Of a stretch of DNA of 64,000 nucleotides, positions 34,978-46,960 are shown in pieces. How positions within the stretch are numbered: position 1 is the first letter of the stretch; each line of letters starts with the position of its first letter. The DNA comes from Atherix ibis. Taxonomy: Eukaryota; Arthropoda; Insecta; Diptera; Athericidae. The DNA lies in assembly GCA_958298945.1 (NCBI GenBank), contig OY282605.1, forward strand, positions 116,556,267 through 116,620,266, read 5' to 3'. A program made the translations under genes and the position numbers. Below the pieces are notes generated by a model. That model did not search any database, had not been told where the DNA came from, and saw nothing but the letters and a program-made list of their open reading frames with translations.

Positions 34978-35504
34978 TATTTATTTATTTAATTTAATTT
35001 TATTTGGATTTTTGTATTTAATTCTATGTAACTGGCGTGATTCTTTATAAAATATGAAAAAATGGAATGCAGCTCTTATTAGACGCCATGCGTGCTCACG
35101 CCTGATTTATGCTATTAGACCTACAATATTTTCATCAAAATGATGAATAGTAATCAAAAATTGGACGTTTTGAAATACCTCCGGTAAACGAGGCCGTAAA
35201 TACCATTTGTACTATGTTATTTTTAATTAATAATTATATCGAATGTATTTTAATCTGCACTATAGATATAAGCCGTTGCTAAAGAGTTTTGTCACAAACA
35301 ACTCTTTTTATTCAATTTTAAAGATTAAACGCTCTTAATGAAAATGTAGTTGCACAAACTAGATGTCAGTGGGGATCATCTGGATATACACAAAAAATTA
35401 TACACATAAAAATGCAGGCTATTCAATTTATCGAATATAGCATGACGTGTACATATACGAAAATATGGCGTGTAGGTCTATTCAGGAGTTCTTTCATCTA
35501 AGCA
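34978..35504. other. No gene recognised
   Basis: AT-rich DNA between two mariner elements. Confidence 0.5.
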
Positions 35505-36610
35505 TATACGAGGTAGTCTGATAAGTCAGTGATAAATTAAACAGGAATTGATTTTTTGAACCACTGTTGATTTATTTTTCAATATAGTATCCTTTCAGCT
35601 TGATACACTTTTGTTCAACGATATTTCAACATTTTTATATCATAGATGTAGTATGATTTATCAAAGTCTGCAAAATAGGCCTCAGTTTCGGCTGTAACTT
35701 TAGAATTGGACATAAATTCCTATTCATTTGGATTACATTTAAAAAATGTTCAAACACTGCACGGAAATCATTACAGAAACATATCTCGCCGATAGCTTTC
35801 TATGTACCATCTCAGATATCTCATACAATTTCATTCGACGGTCTTTTAAAATAATATCATGGATGTTATTAATCATTTCTTGGCTGGTGAACTAAATTAG
35901 AAGTTCTGGACGCACAGGGTCACTTGTGCCCGTACGACTACAACGGAATTCAAAAAATCACTTCTGAATCATTGCATACGTAGTGAAGAGTCTTCATAAT
36001 TCTTTTCAAGCTTGGTTTTATATTTATTTATTTGACAGGTTTTTCATTTCTACGTTATTGTACAATTTTTACATAACACATATATGCATTTTTATACACA
36101 TAGACATGAGACACAGTAGCTCCTATGGAGCATATAGCGGCACTAGAGACTCTGTGAACTCTCTCCCTCTGCTTCTGTCTTAGGCTAGCCTTTTCACTTC
36201 CGACCATGACTTGCCAGCCAATTTGTTTGTGTTTGTTGGTATTCGCTCTCGACTGATCTTCTCCAAGTGGTCCTTGGTCGTCTTCTGCTGCGATTGCCCT
36301 GTGGGTTCCAATCTAGTGCCATCCTTGCTATGTCCGTAGGTGGTTTTTTCGCAATGTGTGGCAAATCCAACTCCATTTCCTGCGTTTAATGTCAGCTAGC
36401 AGGGGGGTATTTGTTTCGTGAGAAGAAGCAGATCATCGTTCGTTATCCAGTTCGGCCAGAAGATCTTCTTGTGCTGTTTCTTGATAAGGTGTTTTTTTTA
36501 TAGCTTGCGGCTTATCAGACCAGCGAAGCAACCCCCAGTGACGTTGGGGGCCCTATGCACTACATATATAAGGCTTCTAGTCGGCCTCTCACCCCGGCAC
36601 CAATGCCGAG

Positions 36611-36685
36611 ATGGCGGCAGCGGGAATCGAGAACCCGCTACCTACCGAGTGTGAGTCGGTCTACTTGACCACTGCACCACACACA
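36611..36685 (-). repeat. tRNA-like segment of the short LINE head
   Basis: The minus strand reads TGGTGCAGTGGTCAAG (box A-like) and, about 35 bp on, GGGTTCTCGATTCCC (box B with pairing arms). There is no good acceptor stem, so it is tRNA-derived, not a tRNA gene. Confidence 0.75.
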
Positions 36686-36692
36686 TGGCAGG

Positions 36693-36810
36693 AACCTGCG
36701 ACACGCGGTGTTCCCAAGCGGTCCCCCATCTAAGTACTAACCACGCCCAGTCCTGCTTAACTTCGGTGATCGGACGAGAACCGGTGGATCCAGGACGGTA
36801 TAGTCGCAGA
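36693..36810 (-). repeat. 5S-rRNA-like segment at the 5' end of the short LINE
   Basis: The minus strand shows GGTTCTCGTCCGATCACCGA, then AGTTAAGCA, GGGCGTGGTTAGTACTTAGA and GACCGCTTGGGAACACCGCG. These are the A box, intermediate element and C box region of insect 5S rRNA. The ends GCGAC and GTCGC can pair as helix I. The length (118 nt) is that of a 5S gene. It is an embedded 5S derivative, not an array copy. Confidence 0.88.
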
Positions 36811-37300
36811 TAAGCTTGGTTTTGGTTTCATATAATTTTTTTTCCCAAAAAAAAAAATTAATGGAATAATGGGAAACACTCCTTCTCAAGAGCACAAGTT
36901 TTTCGATGCCATTAGGCATTTTCTGAGAGACGAGAAGCAATAGCAGAGTCTTCATAATTCTTTTCAAGCTTGGTTTTGGTTTCATATAATATTTTTCCTT
37001 CAAAAAATAATATTTTATTATCACAAAAAATTCACTCCGTATTAATTAAAAAAAACACAAAACTTGTCTGCTTTCAGTTAACACAAACCTTGTCCAATGT
37101 TAAAAAAAAATGTGTATGGCGTTTTTTTGAGAATGCCAAATGATAAAAAGAATATCGTGTTGCTAATACCAGCTACATTTCTTTCATGTATCACTGATTT
37201 ATCAGACTGCCTTCGTATTTCTCTTATTCTGTTCAAGAAAGGAATACTATTGAATTAAGTCGATGTTGCGAAATTGTTTCTTTTCATCCATAACCGTAGT

Positions 37301-37927
37301 TTACATTTTTTTAAAAAATAAAAACACAAAAAATAATCAAATCAATTTTACACACAGCCATAATGTCATTTTATTTTTATATAAAATATATTAACAATCA
37401 TTTTTTTTCGTTTGCCTTTCATTAATTATAAATATACTTTAAATAATTGTTTTTATTTTTATTATTATTATTATTATTAATTACAATAAATGTTTTTATA
37501 TCTCAGGCTAATGTAAATTAGTTCTATTATATTTAAGAGTATATGTATGTATTTTAGTGTGTATCAATGTTTTTGTGTGTAGAAAAATTTCAAAGTCAAT
37601 AATTATGGTTGAATTATTATTTATTAGGTGATTTTTTTGTTTGTTTTTGAAATTTTCAGCAACAAATATAAATAATAATAAGGCACCAATAACTTCAATC
37701 TTTTGCGGTATAATTAGATATAATTGCTGTATAAACTTATATTCTAAAGGTCACTTTATAATAGGAATACGAGAGTATATTAAAATTAGTCTAAATCTAA
37801 AAATCTAAAATACTAAAAAAAACTAAATGTACATATTTATGTATTGTATATACGTATATACATATATAGATATAGGTATATGTATGTATAATATTATATA
37901 AATGTATGTATATACGTAAAATGAATC
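37301..37927. other. AT-rich DNA downstream of pyx
   Basis: Includes an (ATT)n run near 37452-37480 and a TATGTATATACG-type microsatellite at 37830-37915; the latter is probably in the pyx 3' UTR. Confidence 0.6.
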
Positions 37928-40900
37928 TTATTTTTTAAAACAATTTTTCTGTTGATTCGAAATCACAACTAAAAGTTTTGTGGTTTGTTGCTGCTGTTGT
38001 AGAAGCGCCATTTTTAATTCTCGAACTTCTTGTGTTAGAATGTCAATTCGTTCAGCATTATCGTCAATTTTAGTTGTCAGTGTACATATACTAGCTGTTT
38101 CGAAACCGCAATCAGATTCTTGGCTATTATTATTATTGTATTTATTTTTATATGAAAAATATGTGGCAGCCGAATTTCTAGCCGAAATTGTATGTCCAAA
38201 ATGTTTTCTCTGTTTGGCAACATCATAGGCAGCCATTAGTATATCCCGTGGTAGACGTTTTTCGCTAGGATTCAGTGGTTTAACACACAAAACAACACGA
38301 TAGGCCTGTGGCGATACAAGCGCTGTATAATGTAACCAATTCCTTAGCCATGTTGGTAAATAGCCATTAAATAGTGCCGATTCAATATACGATATCAGTT
38401 TGGTTTGCCTAACCAATTTCGAAAGACCTGCGGTTTTTTTCAAACCTTGAATATCATGTACAGCAATACCAACAAGAAGATTCATTAGAATTATTGTTAC
38501 GAATAGAAGGAACAGGACAAATGTGATTTGAGCGCTTATTTCCAATAAAAATGGTGGATCCTTTCCGTCGGGGTCATTTAATAGCAATGATAAATCTTGT
38601 TCGCCAATCATCATTACTAGAACTGTGATAAATCCCATAAACGGATTAGCAAATGATGACGAAGATGGGAAAATAACACAAAAACTGATGGTAAAGCCGA
38701 CTAGCATACATGAATAGGCCATAAAGAGTTTAGCGAATTCACCCTGCACTTTTGTATACATGGCTACGTAAACATCAAAGACTGGTAGTTGGCCAATCAT
38801 CAACATTAAATTTGTCCAACCGAGGAGTACTGCAAATGCTCCAATGTGATTCTGCCAGGTGTACGTTCGACTTGTGTAAATGTACGAGATGATAAAAACG
38901 CTCGATATCACAAACCATTCCATTATATTTTCAACTTGACTGACATAGTGCCTTATCGAAGAATAACCTGTAATTCCGTAGAGTTTGCGGAATATCTCGA
39001 TAATGGTGATAGCGACTAGGACCCACCATTGCATCTCCATCACAAACGGATTGTTACGTAACATATCACCCAAAATTGATTGCTTCTGACAGAGTTCCTG
39101 CTCTTGAATGGTCTCTTCCATATCCTTACTACCGTTATAGCAGTTGTGCGCTAAGGCAGTCAGAACATACAACGTCAAAAAGAGTACAAATGTGAAGCAG
39201 AAAACAAGTCGTCCAATATAGTATTTACGAATTTTCCCCCACTTAATGTAAAGGAATGCCGAACAGAGTGGATGTTCGAGGATTTCTTTTTGGCCTTCGT
39301 CGACAAATGTGTTCAAATAGCTGATCTCTCGCGGATGACAATGCTGTAAAAGCTGACGAAAATCCAGTTCCAATTCGACTTCTCGATTTACAAGATCCTG
39401 GGAGTGATGGAGTGTGATGGCCGAGTCTAGTTTTTGTGTAATCATTGCTACAGATGCTGGTGTTTTTCTGGTTATCACATTTAGGGCTGAAGTGCCTTTC
39501 TTCGATTTAGTCGTAACATCGGCACCATGAAATATAAGCATTTCTACACATTGGGCCAAACCGTCCAATGCTGCTAAATGTAATGCTGTAAACCCATAGA
39601 TGTCCTTATGATTCACATTAGCCCCCCACGATATTAGTGTCTCCAAAATATCAAAAGCATTCTCCGATTTACCTACAGCAGCATGCAAAGGAGTTCGGTG
39701 GTCAAAATCTTCAGCGTTCGGGTCTGCATTGCCATTTCTCAAAAGTGATTCTACACACTCCAAGCTGGATGTTCGCGCAGCCAAATGCAGTGCTGTGAAT
39801 CCTCGGTGATTTTTAAGCTTAGCATCAGCACCTTTCGATAGTAAAAGATCAACGCATTCAATGTTACCCTCATCGGCAGCTAAATGTAATGCCGTCGATT
39901 CTTTTTCGCGAATACAAATTCGAATATTAGGATTTGCACCAGCGCTATTTAGCAGTGCTTCTAAGCACTGAGCATGCCCTAAATCAGCAGCAAGATGAAT
40001 AGGATTTGTTCCATTCGGCTTAAGGGAGTTAACATCAGCACCCTCAGCTATAAACAGTTGAACGCATTCCAAAGAATTGGCTCGCACTGCACAGTGTAGC
40101 AAAGATTCTTCACAGTTCGGTTTATTTGTATCGATTTTGATTTTGGCACCATTACTAATTAATAGTTTTGCCGTTTCTGGCGATTTACCAAAAGCCGCAC
40201 AATGCAATGGAGTATAACACTTTGGTTGTAAGTTTACGTCTATTCCTTTCGATATAAGAAAACTGGTCGATGTCAGACATCCACTAAACGCTGACAAATG
40301 CAACGCGGATATACCGTGTTGATCACAAAAATTCTGTTCTGCCCCAATGGACAAAAGGCCTTCAAGTAGATCCCAACGTTTTAGAAAAGCTGCCCATAAA
40401 AATGCTATATTCTTTTCGATTTTCGTTGCCGCACCAAAATATTGCGAAATATTTTCGGCTATAATATTGCCCTGTTCAATGTCCTCGAGTAATTTTACTC
40501 GTCCAATTGCCGATTTCATTTGTTCAATTAAATTCATTCGTAATGTGTCACTGCATATCTGAACGCTCAATTCGGTGCTGGGCTCTTCGAAACTATCGTA
40601 CATACTTGGTGCACTTTCAGCTGGTGGCGATGGTCCACATTCCATGTATTCAAAATCACCGGATGGATATTGCGCCTCTAGCATAGCATCTGTATTACTT
40701 CGCCATCTTACCATCATTCCAGGTGAAATTGTTTTACACCTATAAGAAAAGAAAAAATCTCTTCTCATCAATTTCAAAGTATATATATTCCAACAAAAAA
40801 AAAATAACAAAACGCATCATTTAAAATCTTCACAAAAAAAAACGTGCATAATTTTTTATAAATTCTTTTTGTTTTTACGTGGATAATTTCTCTATTTCAT

Positions 40901-43900
40901 ATTCAAAATTATTAGTCCTAATACTCCCTCATAGATATTCCATCAAGTAATAATTATTTTTAACATTTTTAATGATTTTTTAATATTTTTTTTTTATCAA
41001 AATTGTACCTACATGTAAAAGAGGCTCATATAAATGTCCACCGATTCTTTAAACTGATTTGTTCGAGATACTAAATTTTGCATATCTTTGCTGTTTGAAC
41101 GGATTAAACAAAAAACACATTTTAATCGAAGAAATTGTATAAGAAAAATGAGATCTTTAAAAATCATTTAAGAAAATATATTCACAAAATTGCATGCTTA
41201 ATGAAATTCATCAACAACAAAAAAAACGTTTTTTTTTAGTTTTAAAAACCTTCTCTAACTTCTTCGCATAATAAGACACGACCGACTTACTATAATAATT
41301 TTCGTACTAAACATGAATATTCCGAATGAGACTAGTTTTTAATTTTTTATGTATTTTCCTATTAAAAAAGTCAGTACTCGTGTAAATATATTCATTGGCA
41401 CTAAATCTAAACTTTGGGGTATATTTATTATTAATTAAATTAATTGTAACTGTTGCGCTCTAGAATGGAGAGGAGCAAAAATGTCGGTTAAGATCATAAA
41501 AAAAGTCTAGGCTCATATTATCCAAACCGGCACGTATTCTTCAGAGTTTAGCCTTACCAGCCCTTCTTTTTTCTATGGAACTGTGTGTATTCAGGAAATT
41601 TTTCCCTGAAAGGAAGTTTTATGCTTCCTACATGAACGATTACACTCTTATTCGAATAATGAAGTAATCTGTAATCGGTGGCACCGAAAAATTAAAAGCC
41701 AATGCAGAATTATATGAAAGTCTTTAAGGATTCTGTTTATGATGCCCGGAAAGTTTATAAGAATCCTGAAAGAACAGATTTGGCTCTGGTACAATTTCCA
41801 CATAAAACAAGGCGCCAAAAATTTACTCTAAATATCTTAATTGGCGCCTGAATAAATAATTTTAAAACTATTCAAGTTCATTTTTTTTCTGCTTCACAAT
41901 TATAAAATTTTGATGAAGAAATTTATTATTGAAATATGGTCCATTTTTATTAAAACGCCATAAAATATGTGGTTGTGTATTAAGATGTTATCTAAAATAT
42001 TTTATCTTATTACACAAAATATACTGTATCCATTTCGTGGTTATTTGGCAGCTGACAACCACATATGTCATTGAAGATACCACTTGTTTAGTTTAAGGAT
42101 TTGCTATTTTACATTATGCATTGTTTTACCACCGAAGAACGTATTAAAATTGTATAAATATTCTACCATGTGGTAATTTTGCGGTAGCAACTTTCCGGAG
42201 ATTATTTCATTCAGCCATGAGGATCATTACACGCTCAGTGAATAAGACAATAAGCAAAGAAAATATTCTTTATATAACATATATATATGGGACTCCAAAA
42301 AAAACCACAAGTGACTGTGGATGAGTCAAACTATCTGCGAAAAGTGTGCATTTTGGTCTGAAGGTATCATTGGTCCTTATTTTTTTAAAAATGAAGTAAG
42401 GGATACAGTTACACTCAATTCTGACCACGAATTTTGTGGGCCGGAACTTGACAAAACAATGTCATACATCACACAAAGCGACAAATTTTGACTTTATTGC
42501 TCGAAAAATCCAAAAACGCATAATTTCCAGATTTGGGGATGTCAATTGGCTTTCAAAATCGTACTTTCTAACGCCATTGGTATTTTTCTTATGATAGAAC
42601 ACAGAAGATCGTTTTATATAGACAATTCTCAAACTTATGAGCATTTAGAGAACTCAACATCCGTTATATACGAGGTCTGTTCAAAAAGTATCGCGCATTT
42701 TGAATTTCCGCGGGTTCCGTATATTCGATTTTTTGTGGCGTTATGTTGGTACTCATGGCTCTCACTTATGCCGACAAGTTCGGCCTTTTTGAATGTTCAG
42801 TTAATTTTTGACAGCTGCTTTACTTGCATGTGTTTTGGCTCGTCTTCGATTTTTGCCCATTCCAAAAAATGGATCAAAGAATCTGTTTCGGGAACAAAAA
42901 AAAGTCACAGGGGGCCAGATCTGGGAAATACGGTGGCTGCGGTATTATTAGTGTGTTGTTTTTGGCCAAAAATTCGCGCACCAGCAACGATAAGTGAGCA
43001 GGGGCGTTATCATGGTGCAAAAGCCAATTTTTGTTCTTCCACAAATCCGGGCGTTTCTGGCGGATTGCTTCGCGCAACTTGCGCATAACTAGCAGGTAAT
43101 ATTCCTTATTGACAGTTCTACTCTGTGGGAAGAACTCATGATGCACCACGCCCCTGTAATCGAAGAAAAATGTAAGCAAAACCTTCACATTCAACCGATT
43201 TTGGCGCGCTTTTTTCGGTCTTGGCTTGTGCGGCAGCTTCCATTGGGATGATTGAGCTTTGGTTTCCACGTCATAACCATAAACCCATGATTCGTCACCA
43301 GTTATGACCCTCTGGAGCAAATTTGGGTCGTCGCGGACAGAGTCCAACAGTTCCTTAGCAATGTTAATGCGATGCTGTTTTTAGTCGAAAATGAGCAAAA
43401 ATCGAAGACGAGCCAAAACACGTGCAAGCAAAGCAGCTGTCAAAAATTAACTGAACATTTAAAATGGCCGAACTTGTCAGCATAACGCCACAAAAAAATC
43501 GAAAATCCACGGAAATTCAAAATTCGCGATACTTTTTGAACAGACCTCGTAATAACTAAATTTCAACTTGAAATGTGCGAAAAAGTCATCAAAAATTACC
43601 TCAAATGGATCGATTCCTGTAAGTTGTCTTGTAACGGCCATTTGTATAATCTTATATTTGGTAAGATCCAAGCAATATAATTAAATAAAAATTTCATCGC
43701 AATTTATACATTTAACTTTACTTTCCGGAGCACGAATTGGATAACACCTTAGCTTTAGAAAATACCAGTAAATGGTTTTTTTTTTTAATAAAATCTTAAA
43801 TAATAATTTTATAATTTATTTCAATAACATGAACAACAAACCATATTTAACTAATTAAAAATATTTTTCCTAAGATATATTTACATCACAAAAAAAAAAC

Positions 43901-44240
43901 AATATCATTAATTCTACACTAATTATGGCACTTTTTAAGAAAATATTTTTCAATATTTAATGAAATTCCTTTTAAAAAAATTATCCACGCAAAAAAAAAA
44001 TTAATTATCCACGTTAAAAATATTAATTTTTATTTCTAATTATTATATGGAAAAATAGTCCATGTAATATGGTAAAATAATCCATGTAATATGAAATTAA
44101 ATGTTAAGAAAATTATTGCAATTTTGGGCTTACCTGTTTGGCGTTGATAGAGGACTTTCCTCATTTTTAGCAGCAATACTAGCGGCTCGCGATATTCTCC
44201 TTGGCTTAGTGGAACCTTCTTTGTAGCCCAAATTTTCCAT
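37928..44240 (-). CDS. pyx: Pyrexia-like TRPA channel, two exons
   Basis: Exon 1 is 44134..44240 (MENLGYKEGSTKPRRISRAA...) with donor AG|GTAAGC. Exon 2 is 37928..40739 after acceptor TTATAG. The join AG|G restores Arg and gives 972 residues. Domains: basic N-terminus, FEYMECGPSPPAES, ankyrin repeats at about 140-480 (GISALHLSAFSG, YTPLHCAAFG, FTALHLAART, RTPLHAAVG), and DEGQKEILEHPLCSAFL before S1. Membrane segments lie at about 545-565, 606-620, 640-657, 668-685, 702-726 and 770-797; the pore filter is MMIGEQDLS, S6 has MNLLVGIAVHDIQ, and a C-terminal coiled coil contains a Gln run. Drosophila Pyrexia is a heat-activated cation channel; the same role is inferred. The 3.4-kb intron holds nested transposons at 42.0-43.75 kb. 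The frame upstream of the acceptor is intronic and not part of the protein. Confidence 0.94.
40740..42026. other. pyx intron, distal part
   Basis: AT-rich with no recognised element. A less AT-rich patch at 41500-41850 has no coding match that I recognise. Confidence 0.5.
42027..43752 (+). mobile_element. Decayed DD41D-like element split by mariner B
   Basis: The left end (ATCCATTTCGTGGTT, then GGCAGCTGACA) and right end (CCGGAGCACGAATTGGATAA) are imperfect inverted repeats resembling the start of the element at 61.0 kb. Broken plus-strand frames read FTTEERIKIV, then FWSEGIIGPYFFKNE, VTLNSDH and an L/SK(x)LTPLVFFL relic of the last catalytic region (about 42545-42595). The element continues after mariner B at 43551 (GAAATGTGCGAAAAAGTCAT, shared with 62080). 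It lies in the pyx intron, antisense to pyx. Confidence 0.75.
42671..43549 (-). mobile_element. mariner (irritans-like) copy B with inverted ends
   Basis: 879 bp between TA sites, with ends CGAGGTCTGTTCAAAAAGTA. The right arm from about 43390 to 43549 (5' end of the element) is repeated inverted at the left, 42671..42880, where the 3' end should be. Between them, one open minus frame covers SVRDDPNLLQRVITGDESWV through HHDNAPAHLSLLVREFLAKN and FPDLAPCDFFLFPK, i.e. the D,D,34D core. The helix-turn-helix region and the extreme C-terminus are missing, so it cannot be active. Confidence 0.9.
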
Positions 44241-46094
44241 CACTTATGTTCACCAATCACTAAATCACTACCGGAAAATTGATTTACTGAACGAATGGAT
44301 TTTTTTCCACAAAGTAATTTGTTATAATTTTTTTTTACTATCAAATGAGGGTGGCTGGAGGTGGCGTACGAAATAAAAATAACTTTACTAAATAAATTAC
44401 TATTTTCCAGGATTGTAGAACAAAGAATAATCCCAAAAAAAAAAAAAAACTAAAATCAAATAATCGGCAATTGCACTAATTTGTTGGTGGACTCTTTAGA
44501 GATGCCAACTTATTTTTTCTGTAATAGAAAAAAAGTCGGATGGATAATCACTTTTGCACCATTGGCAGTGCAAATACTATTTCCGGATGGGAGGATCTTA
44601 ATTCAATGGTAATTTATTATTGTTTACGATCGGTATTAAAGTATATTGTTGTGAATTTTTCATTATTTAATAGATGGCGTAGTTAGCCGACTAGATGACT
44701 TCTACAACGAGTACAAGGTCTATAGTGTCATGCGCGATTAAACATTTTTGCATCGAATTCTGGATAAAATTCCACTATTTTCCCATACAATCTCATCACA
44801 ATTGTTACTATTTCAAAATGTGAAATCACTGCTTATACACTGACAACTATTAATGCTGTTTGTTGTTAATGTTGTCAATGGCCAAACAACACAAAAACCG
44901 ATATTGTCCCGTGATCAACTTAAATAATACACAATTGGAAACCGATCTTTCGAACTGGCCCAATATGATAATTGCTATGCACTATGTTGGATTATGTATA
45001 ATATAATCTGATATTATTGTCACTAGTTTCACTGGTAAATATTATCGTTGAATACGCTAAATAATCTATACGATATTTATGAGTACGTACGGATACAAGT
45101 TTAAATATTCGTTTTGACAAGAAAGTCTGTATTTTATTGAATGCTGAAGAAAATTTTACAATAAACATTAATTATATTATACCACTTATTTTATATTATA
45201 AAAAATTCCCATATTTAAAAAAAAACTATAGTAAAAAATAGTTTTTTGTACTGTTTTCTATGGTATTATGACTTGTTTTAAGAAAAGCCATCTCTAACAT
45301 ACGAATTCAATTTAAAATTTTCGAATATGATTATTCCTGTTTTGTTTCTTTGCTTAGAATTAAAATATTATCAATTATTATTAATTATAAACATAATAAA
45401 TTCAGTCAATTGTAAGCACATGATCTTGAAGATGTTAATATAAAAAATTATTTAAAAAAAATATACATAAAAACAATCGAACAAAATCTATTTAACCAAA
45501 TAGCAAAGTAAGTATTTAATAGAAAAAAAAAATTAAATAACCAATTCAAAAAAAAAAAAATACAAAAAAATTAAATTTTTTCTAAGGAACAAATCTTAAA
45601 GCAAAACCTTTTTTATTGAGCAGAAAAAATGACAGCAACTTAAGGTGCGTCAAGCAAAAAATAAACGACAATGTCAAAAGTTTCTTTATCCAATCTAGAC
45701 GTGTGTATCTTTAATAACACCTAAAATAATATACTATGTACCTAAAAGTGCTTGTAATAGCAAATCATAAAATATTGACACATACGAGTGGGTGCTCATA
45801 GTTTGTCTTTAAGAAAAACTCAAGTTTCAAAATGATTAGCTTTCATCAATCAATTAATTCTTTATAAATTACTAAAAAATGTATGCTTCCTCATCACACT
45901 TTTAGTTCCGACTAACTAACTAAATTATTCAACAATAAAAATTGTTTACATTCTTGTCCATTAAAATACATTTTAATTCTTATTGATAATATTAGGTAAA
46001 ATATGTTTTGTTATTTGAAAATACTTGAAATTTTATTATGGAAATTGTTTAATTATTTTATTCTACATTTAGACATTATTATTATTAAGACGAA
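44241..46094. other. Upstream region of pyx; no gene recognised
   Basis: AT-rich DNA containing the presumed pyx 5' UTR and promoter close to 44240. No other coding or RNA gene was found. The missing first exon of the LRR gene could also lie here. Confidence 0.5.
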
Positions 46095-46960
46095 TATATT
46101 GACGTGTACGATAGCAGTATGATAAGTCAATGGAAAATGAAACAAAAAATTAATTTATTAAAAAAAAAAGTTGATTTATTTTTCAGCATAGTCTCCTTTT
46201 AGTTCGATTTACTTCATCCAACGATATTCTAGCATTTTTATACCATTCGTGTAGTCCGATTTGTGAATTTCTGCAAAATATGCCTGAGTTTCAGTTATAA
46301 TTTCAGAATTGGATGCAAATTTCTTTCCACCAAGCCATTTCTCCATATTTGGAAACAGGAAAACGTCGCAGGTAGCGAAATATAGAGCAAACGACGGATG
46401 CGGAAGATATTGATAAAGTAATTCCAATTATTTTGTTGTTAAAATTGCCGATAAATGTGCAGGTGTATTGCTATGATGAAACAGAAATTTATTCTTTGCG
46501 GAATGTGGTCGATTTGTCTTAATTTCACTATTCAGCTGGTTTAATAATGATGTATAATAATGTACTGTTATTGGTTTTTTTCCCTCCAAAATCGAAATCC
46601 ATTTTTTTTCTATATTCATAAAAAAACACTAACTTTGCCACATTCCAAAGCTGTCAAAACTTAACTAATGAGCTGATGTTTATAGTATTTTATATAGCGT
46701 CTTTTAAGAATGCCAAATGATTAAAAGAATAGCGTTTTGCTAATACCAGCAATATTTCTTTCATTTATCACTGACTTATCAGATTGCCTTCGTATTTCTC
46801 TTCTTCTGTTCAAGAAAGGAATAATATCGAATTTATTCGACGTTGCGAAATTGTTTCTTTTTACTCATAATGTTAAAAAGAATATCGTTCACATAATATT
46901 AAAACTATACCCTTTTTATCATTGTGAATACTGCTGATAAGTTTACACTGTCCATGATAA
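46095..46960 (-). mobile_element. mariner relic
   Basis: The minus-strand C-terminal half of a transposase reads KKPITVHYYTSLLNQLNSEI, then KNKFLFHHSNTPAHLSAI, and ATCDVFLFPNMEKWLGGKKF, ending in KMLEYRWMK. The normal HHDN is HHSN, so the second catalytic aspartate is lost. A frameshift lies near 46428. Helix-turn-helix pieces to 46870 match the relic at 37.1-37.3 kb. Exact ends were not resolved. Confidence 0.82.

Larger units (their letters stand above)
36020..36811 (-). mobile_element. Short LINE derivative with 5S/tRNA-like head
   Basis: Minus-strand element. The head is a 5S-like segment (36693..36810), a tRNA-like segment (36611..36685) and then the LINE leader. At about 36470 it jumps from the start of the LINE ORF to its 3' end, which encodes the last residues (LDWNPQGNRSRRRPRTTWRR) and 3' UTR. 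About 2.6 kb of the full LINE (53585..56877) is absent. It is flanked by the 12-bp direct repeat AAGCTTGGTTTT (36008..36019 and 36812..36823), so it was inserted as one unit. The start codon corresponding to that of the full LINE is changed to an AAG-type codon. Confidence 0.88.
35505..37300 (-). mobile_element. mariner relic interrupted by later insertions
   Basis: The left part (CTGATAAGTCA, then TTGATTTATTTTTCAATATAGT and the transposase C-terminus in broken minus frames to about 35980) and right part (about 37115-37290) match the left and right parts of the mariner at 46.1-46.95 kb. Shared phrases include AGAATGCCAAATGAT and CTTCGTATTTCTCTT. Between the two parts lie the short LINE (36020..36811) and a piece of the VEDEP-type mariner (about 36883-36945). 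The element ends are not precisely defined. Confidence 0.7.

Noticed and set aside
36693..36810. Genuine 5S rRNA gene
   Set aside because: It forms the end of a retrotransposed element with target duplications and is linked to LINE sequence; a second copy sits at the same position in the full LINE.
40740..40810. Upstream extension of the pyx ORF (MLFFFCWNIY...)
   Set aside because: It lies upstream of the acceptor TTATAG and is replaced by the exon at 44134..44240, which splices in frame.
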